From the NCBI RefSeq assembly GCF_007066085.1, contig NZ_CP041405.1:3259001-3323000 (forward strand): DNA of 64,000 nt. The letters are read 5' to 3'. The notes under the pieces are model-generated. The model saw nothing but the letters and a program-made list of their open reading frames with translations, had not been told where the DNA came from and ran no database searches. Source of the stretch: Paenibacillus thiaminolyticus (GTDB taxonomy: Bacteria; Bacillota; Bacilli; Paenibacillales; Paenibacillaceae). Position numbers and translations under genes: made by a program. This document shows, piece by piece, positions 59,164-64,000 of this stretch (the stretch's first letter is position 1; each line of letters starts with the position of its first letter).

Positions 59164-59512
59164 TCGGTAAACCTTGCTTGTTGACAGACCCTTCCTGTCA
59201 GTCATGTCATTCGCCATGGAGCCCATTGCTATTGTACGGGATGCCGAATGACTGCACAAGGCGTCGTAAGATATATAAGATTCGTCACACGAAAAGGACA
59301 ATCCTTTATTTACAGGCAATATAGTTCCCTGGTCCTATCATCGACATATTGTGCAACGACGGGCTAGCAAAGCCTGCCCCCAGGCTATCGCGAATCAGCC
59401 GCCAGCGCCCATTTGCAAGGAATCTGGGGCATGAAATCCGGTGAAGCCGTCGTATATTTTTGTGCGGGAAAAAGCGCCGTCTGTTCGCCGCCTGCCCGAT
59501 AAAAACAGAAAA

Positions 59513-59543
59513 GCCCCTGAACCTGGTGCCCAGGTTCAGGAGC
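59513..59543 (-). terminator. Terminator of the nuo operon
   Basis: GCTCCTGAACCTGG and CCAGGTTCAGGGGC form a 14-bp stem with one G-U pair and a 3-nt loop, followed by TTTTCTGTTTTT on the minus strand. It lies 17 nt after the nuoN stop. Confidence 0.93.
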
Positions 59544-59559
59544 CCAAATGACTCATTTT

Positions 59560-61104
59560 TTATCTCACCAGCAAATCGGCCCCGATGGAGAATACCCGGC
59601 TTAGCGCATGGATGACCGGGTTCGGGAATGCCCCGAGCCCGACAATCGCAAGGACACATACAATGATGACGAGGCCTTGCGTCCATGGGATGCGCACCGC
59701 TTCCTCATTGCCCCCGCGCATATACATCTGGCGAATGAAGCCGAAGTAGAAATAGAAGGAGACGACGCTCGCGACCATCATGACGATAGCGATCCAGAGC
59801 GTGTGCGAGGCAATCGCTCCGAGAATAATGAACAGCTTCCCGAAGAAGCCCGCCGTAACCGGAATCCCGGCCAGCGACAAGACGATCACCGTCATCGCGA
59901 CGGCCAGCCACGGCGAACGGTAGTAGAGACCCGCATAGCCGCTTAGATGATCATGCCCGGATGACCGCTCGACAACCATATGAACGGCAAAGGCTCCGAA
60001 GGTCATCAACAGATAGGCGATAAGATAATAGATGAATTCCGCGAAGTTCGACGCGTGCAAATGCTGGCCGAACAAGTTCAGACTGACCGGAACAAGCAGA
60101 TAGCCTGCGTTCGCGATTCCGGACAAGGCCAGCAGCCGCTTGACGTTGGCCTGGCGAAGCGCCATCGTCGTTCCGACGACCATGGACAAAGCTGCGATGG
60201 ACAGCAATATCGTCGACAAGTCCGAATAAATGGCCATATCCTGGCCCAGACCGAGATACATACTGTAGAACATGCGGAAAATGACAGCCAGCGTCGCCGC
60301 TTTGGACACGACGCCCAGAAAGGCGGATATCGGCGTCGGCGCGCCCTGATACACATCCGGGGCCCAGGCATGGAAAGGAGCCGCCGCGATTTTGAAGCCG
60401 AAGCCGACAATCATCAGGATGAAGCTGACATATATGAGCGGCTCGAACCCGGCGGTCCGATCAGCCAAGGCATGGGCGATTCCATTGAATGCCGTGCTTC
60501 CGCTGATTCCGTACAGGAACGACATCCCGTATAAGATAAAGGCCGAAGCGACGCTTCCGAGCACTGTATACTTGAACGCGCTCTCCGTCGATTTGCTGTC
60601 ATTCTTTTTCATCGCCACTAAAATATACGACGTGATGCTGAGCAGCTCCAAGCCGACATAGAGCGTAAGCAGGTCGCCGGACGATGCCATCATCATGCCT
60701 CCGATGGCAGCAGGAAGGAGCAAATAATAATACTCTCCCCGGTTCGGCAGCTCTTCCTTGCGCAGATTGCCGAAGCTCATCATAATGACGAAGCCGACGC
60801 CAATCAGGATGATGGCCTTCACGATCAGGGCGAAGCCGTCGATGCGATAGCTGTGCTCGAGCAACTGCACTGCCTGCGCGGCTTCTGCCGTCAGCTTCGC
60901 CCGTTGATACAGCTTGAGCAGGACGAAGCCAAGCGATACGGCGATGGCGAGCAGCGAGAGCACGCCCATGACGTCGCGATGGATGCGGCGGGGAAGCGCC
61001 AGGTCAATGAGCGAGATGACAATGGCCGCAATGACTAGCGTAAGCTCAGGCGCCAGCAGTGCGAGATCGGCCAAATGCAGCAGTTGAACATGTGGCGTAT
61101 CCAT
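59560..61104 (-). CDS. nuoN: NADH-quinone oxidoreductase subunit N
   Basis: NuoN is one of three antiporter-like proton-pumping membrane subunits of complex I. The 514-aa protein has about fourteen membrane helices, with the family core GLELLSITSYILVAMKKNDS, the functional Lys in FKIAAAPFHAWAPDVYQGAP, and LLALSGIANAGYLLVPVSL. The C-terminus is hydrophobic and complete. It lies four nt after nuoM and closes the operon, followed by a strong terminator. Confidence 0.95.
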   Translation of the reverse strand: MDTPHVQLLHLADLALLAPELTLVIAAIVISLIDLALPRRIHRDVMGVLSLLAIAVSLGFVLLKLYQRAKLTAEAAQAVQLLEHSYRIDGFALIVKAIILIGVGFVIMMSFGNLRKEELPNRGEYYYLLLPAAIGGMMMASSGDLLTLYVGLELLSITSYILVAMKKNDSKSTESAFKYTVLGSVASAFILYGMSFLYGISGSTAFNGIAHALADRTAGFEPLIYVSFILMIVGFGFKIAAAPFHAWAPDVYQGAPTPISAFLGVVSKAATLAVIFRMFYSMYLGLGQDMAIYSDLSTILLSIAALSMVVGTTMALRQANVKRLLALSGIANAGYLLVPVSLNLFGQHLHASNFAEFIYYLIAYLLMTFGAFAVHMVVERSSGHDHLSGYAGLYYRSPWLAVAMTVIVLSLAGIPVTAGFFGKLFIILGAIASHTLWIAIVMMVASVVSFYFYFGFIRQMYMRGGNEEAVRIPWTQGLVIIVCVLAIVGLGAFPNPVIHALSRVFSIGADLLVR

Positions 61105-61108
61105 GAGC

Positions 61109-62722
61109 CTACCCCCTCACCTTGAATAGTTCGATCATATGCGCAACACTGTTGTCTATCGGGGCGGTCACGAAGGACGGGAACAGACCGATAAGGACAA
61201 TGCAGGCGGTCAGTACCATAATTGGGATTGCCTCCGCCAGCCGCGCATCCTTCAGCCCCTCGAAGCGCGTATCCATCGGTCCGTACGAGATGGCGAGCAC
61301 CCCGCGGAGCACATAGACTGCGCTGAAGATGAGCCCGAGCGCCCCGAGTATCGCGGCCCATGATGCAGTGCCGTACAGCCCGAGCAAGGTCAGCAGCTCT
61401 GCGACAAAGCCGGACAGCCCCGGCAGGCCGAGCGATGCCAGACCGGCCAGGAGCAGAATCCCGCATAAGAACGGCATGCTCTTCGCCAGGCCGCCCAATT
61501 CCCCGATGCGCGTCGTGCCCGTTCGCTCGCTGAGACTGCCGACGAGCAGGAAGAACAGGGCTGAGATGAAGCCGTGCGACACCATCTGAACGACTGCGCC
61601 CTGGATGCCGAGCTCGTTCATGGCCGCGACGCCGAGCAGCACGAAGCCCATATGACTGATGCTGGAATAAGCCAGCAGCAGTCGCAGCTCCCGCTGCCGG
61701 AAAGCCAATACCGCGCCGTAGATCACATTGATTACCCCGAGCATGGCCAGCACGGTCGCCCAGGAAGCGGTCTCCTGCGGCAGCAGCGCCGCCCCGAATT
61801 GGACGAGCCCGTAAGCCCCCATTTTCAGCAAAATACCCGAGTGAAGCATGACGACCGGAGCCGGAGCTTCGGCATGCACCTGCAGCATCCACGTATGGAA
61901 CGGGAAGAACGGCAGCTTGATGCCGAAGGCGATTAGCAGCAGCACGAACACTGTCGTCTTCATTCCCGAGGTCAGATAGAAGACGCTGTAGTCCGCCTGA
62001 TTGACGTAAGCCGCCGCGCTTCCCAGATTGTCCATAATGACATTCAGATTGCTGCTGTAGATATAGTGACCGCCATCCGGGAAATCCGGATGGTTCGTGA
62101 AGCCCGCGGTTACCGTCAGAATGACGAAGGCCACGAGCAGCAGGGCCGATCCGAGCCCATTATAGATAAGGAAGCGGTTCGCCGCCTTCTCCCGGTGCAT
62201 CAATCCCCATATGCCGATGAGGAAGAAGGTCGGCACCAGCGTCCATTCGAAGAACATGAAGAATAGGAGCAGATCCCGCGCCAGGAAGACGCCGATCATC
62301 CCGACCTCGAGCAGGAGGAAGAGGATGTAGTACGTTTTCCATCTTTTTGTGATGCCCAAGGAAGCGATGGCCGCCATCGAGGCCACAATCGTCGTCATGA
62401 CGACAAGCGGCAGCGATAAGCCGTCAATCGCCAAATGATAATCGATGTTGAACGACCAGGATTGAATGCCGCTGGCGATCTCCAGATTCAGCGGAAGAGA
62501 AATCCAGGCGTATTGCTCGGTTAATGACGCTCCCTTATCGACCAGATCATAGATGCCGTACACCGTAAGCGCCAGAATGAGCGGCAGGAGGGTCGCCGCG
62601 ATGCCGATGATTTGAATCGCGCGCTTGCGGCCCTTCGGCACGAACAGCAAAATCAGCACGCCCAACAGCGGAGAGAAGGTCAGCAGTGTCAACAAGGGCA
62701 GTGATGTAAGCCCGTTTACCAT
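61109..62722 (-). CDS. nuoM: NADH-quinone oxidoreductase subunit M
   Basis: NuoM is a second antiporter-like subunit of complex I. The 537-aa protein has about fourteen membrane helices, the channel Glu in FFMFFEWTLVPTFFLIGIWG, the conserved FGIKLPFFPFHTWMLQVHAE with its Lys and His, and LLLAYSSISHMGFVLLGVAA. nuoL abuts it directly (no intergenic bases) and nuoN follows after four nt, so the genes are one operon. Confidence 0.96.
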   Translation of the reverse strand: MVNGLTSLPLLTLLTFSPLLGVLILLFVPKGRKRAIQIIGIAATLLPLILALTVYGIYDLVDKGASLTEQYAWISLPLNLEIASGIQSWSFNIDYHLAIDGLSLPLVVMTTIVASMAAIASLGITKRWKTYYILFLLLEVGMIGVFLARDLLLFFMFFEWTLVPTFFLIGIWGLMHREKAANRFLIYNGLGSALLLVAFVILTVTAGFTNHPDFPDGGHYIYSSNLNVIMDNLGSAAAYVNQADYSVFYLTSGMKTTVFVLLLIAFGIKLPFFPFHTWMLQVHAEAPAPVVMLHSGILLKMGAYGLVQFGAALLPQETASWATVLAMLGVINVIYGAVLAFRQRELRLLLAYSSISHMGFVLLGVAAMNELGIQGAVVQMVSHGFISALFFLLVGSLSERTGTTRIGELGGLAKSMPFLCGILLLAGLASLGLPGLSGFVAELLTLLGLYGTASWAAILGALGLIFSAVYVLRGVLAISYGPMDTRFEGLKDARLAEAIPIMVLTACIVLIGLFPSFVTAPIDNSVAHMIELFKVRG

Positions 62723-64000
62723 TTACCAGAACCTCCTTCCGAGCGCCAGGATGAACACGATGAGCGCAGCGAATCCGAACAGCGACATTAGCCCGTACGT
62801 CTGCAGCTGCCCGTTCTGCAGCCGGGTCGACGTCTTCCCGATGCCAACCGCAGCTCCCGAGACGAGCCGGACCATCCCGTCGACAATCCACTTGTCGAAC
62901 GCCTGCAGTACGCGGCCGAGGCCGGCAAGCGAGCGAACGAAGATCAGCTGATACATCTCGTCGATATAATACTTATTGGCCACTAGCCGATAGAACGGAT
63001 TGGACGCTTCCCGCGAACCGCCACGGCGGCTTCCGCGCGGCCCGTACCATATATAGCCCAATCCGATGCCGAGCACGCCCGCCAGCACCGATATAATCAT
63101 CGCGGCTGCATGGACGGAGGAGCCCGGTTCATCCCCGTCCAGCCACATGCCCAGTGCGCCGCTGAATGGAGTATGAACGAACCCGGCGACCGCAGCCAGT
63201 ACGGCCAGCACGATGAGCGGGAATATCATGGAAGCCGAAGATTCCCGGACATTCTCCGCAGCTGAACCGGCGGCAGGCGAACCGGTGAAGACTAGGAAGA
63301 ACAATCTCGCCATATAGAAGGCGGTGATGAATACGGTGACCGCTCCAACGATGAAGAGCAGCATATTTTGTTCCCAGGCAGCCGCCAGTATGGCGTCCTT
63401 GGACCAGAAGCCGGACAGCGGCGGAATACCGGACAACGCCAGGGCGCCGATGGCGAAGGTCCAGGCCGTCACCTTCATCCGGTTCCCCAATCCGCCCATG
63501 CGGAATATATCCTGTGTATGTATGGCGTGAATGACACTGCCTGCCCCAAGGAACAGCAGCGCCTTGAAGAAGGCATGGGTGAACAGATGGAATATTCCGG
63601 CCGTAATCGCGCCGAGTCCGAGCGCCATCATCATATAGCCAAGCTGACTGACCGTGGAATAGGCCAAGATTCGCTTCATATCCCGCTGCGCCGCGGCAAT
63701 CGATGCCGCGAAAATCGCGGTGAAGCCGCCTACGCCCGCGACGATCATCATCGCCGTCGGCGAGACCGAGAAAATATCAAAGGTCCGGGCGACCAAATAG
63801 ACGCCGGCCGCAACCATCGTCGCCGCGTGGATCAGCGCGGAGATGGGCGTCGGTCCCTCCATCGCATCCGGCAGCCACGTATGCAGCGGGAACTGGCCGG
63901 ATTTGCCGGCAGCTCCCAGGAAGATCAGCGCTGCGATCCAGGTGCCTAAGCCGGTGGAAATGCCGTACTGCGCCATGGAATCGGCATTGGCGAATACGTT
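62723..64000 (-). CDS. nuoL: NADH-quinone oxidoreductase subunit L (partial, N-terminus outside window)
   Basis: About 425 C-terminal residues of NuoL are present; the frame stays open to the window end (NVFANADSMAQYG at the edge), so the ATG at 63976 is an internal Met. Visible features are GAAGKSGQFPLHTWLPDAME, ILAYSTVSQLGYMMMALGLG, the later FSVSPTAMMIVAGVGGFTAI and a C-terminal region with the long lateral helix and a final membrane segment (LMSLFGFAALIVFILALG). NuoL is the distal proton pump of complex I. It abuts nuoM. The rest of the nuo operon is expected to the right. Confidence 0.95.
   Translation of the reverse strand, partial: NVFANADSMAQYGISTGLGTWIAALIFLGAAGKSGQFPLHTWLPDAMEGPTPISALIHAATMVAAGVYLVARTFDIFSVSPTAMMIVAGVGGFTAIFAASIAAAQRDMKRILAYSTVSQLGYMMMALGLGAITAGIFHLFTHAFFKALLFLGAGSVIHAIHTQDIFRMGGLGNRMKVTAWTFAIGALALSGIPPLSGFWSKDAILAAAWEQNMLLFIVGAVTVFITAFYMARLFFLVFTGSPAAGSAAENVRESSASMIFPLIVLAVLAAVAGFVHTPFSGALGMWLDGDEPGSSVHAAAMIISVLAGVLGIGLGYIWYGPRGSRRGGSREASNPFYRLVANKYYIDEMYQLIFVRSLAGLGRVLQAFDKWIVDGMVRLVSGAAVGIGKTSTRLQNGQLQTYGLMSLFGFAALIVFILALGRRFW

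Larger units (their letters stand above)
59073..59508. other. Intergenic region between the SLH-subtilisin gene and nuoN
   Basis: It contains the promoter of the protease gene, a perfect palindrome downstream of it, and a TGACAG-N7-CTGTCA repeat (59182-59200). The stretch 59210-59500 shows no gene or regulatory site I can support. Confidence 0.5.

Overview
The window looks like a chromosomal segment of a Paenibacillus-type, motile, spore-forming, S-layer-bearing Firmicute. The evidence is the combination of a flagellar/competence block (hag, fliDST, csrA-fliW, flgMNKL, comFA/comFC), sporulation genes (spoIIID, spoIIQ, spoIID, an alpha/beta SASP), several very large SLH-domain surface proteins, csaB for SLH anchoring, and a proton-pumping complex I (nuo) that Bacillus subtilis lacks. 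All confident genes but one lie on the minus strand. No rRNA, tRNA or CRISPR was seen.

Layout by region. 1-2100: an IS1182-like insertion sequence sits between a flagellin gene and, judged from a second copy of the same promoter and leader at the left edge, another flagellin-type gene outside the window. 2106-14000: flagellar filament, hook-junction and late-competence genes (hag, fliT, fliS, fliD, flaG, csrA, fliW, yviE-like, flgL, flgK, flgN, flgM, yvyF, comFC, comFA). 14100-20230: a YhgE/Pip-type membrane protein with its own promoter and a possible operator, a small GT-A-like protein, and the DegS-DegU two-component system. 20286-39300: a run of large exported proteins (phosphodiester glycosidase, a 1316-aa SLH/Ig-like protein, an 846-aa four-repeat protein of unknown function, a probable S-layer protein, a 1210-aa SLH protein) interrupted by metK and a SASP gene. 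39507-44716: genes for the SLH-binding wall polymer (TagO-like, TagA-like, CsaB, DUF5693 protein). 44904-55609: fabZ, a CDP-alcohol phosphatidyltransferase, an EpuA-like protein, flhP, flhO, mbl, spoIIID, spoIIQ, spoIID, a lone plus-strand gene, a repeat-rich intergenic region and murA. 55909-64000: a DUF1146 protein, an SLH-anchored subtilisin, then nuoN, nuoM and a partial nuoL.

Two themes connect the genes. The first is motility control. SigD-type promoters can be read upstream of hag, the left-edge leader, flgM, flhO and, unexpectedly, a giant SLH surface protein. The hag leader carries two hairpins presenting GGA in their loops, one of them holding the Shine-Dalgarno sequence; this is the architecture expected for CsrA control, and csrA and fliW lie 3 kb away. 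The second is the cell surface: four SLH proteins plus TagO/TagA/CsaB form a compact S-layer and wall-polymer neighbourhood. The probable S-layer gene has two in-frame start sites, each with its own ribosome-binding site, recalling the cell-wall-protein genes of Brevibacillus. The spoIIID-spoIIQ region shows readable SigE and SigF promoters.

I did not find a clearly new enzymatic or defence system. The most noteworthy signals are regulatory (tandem CsrA-type flagellin leaders separated by an IS, a SigD-type promoter on an SLH protein, dual S-layer starts, an IS with a hairpin that hides its own ribosome-binding site) and the 846-aa exported repeat protein of unknown role. All calls come from reading the sequence; no database search was run.
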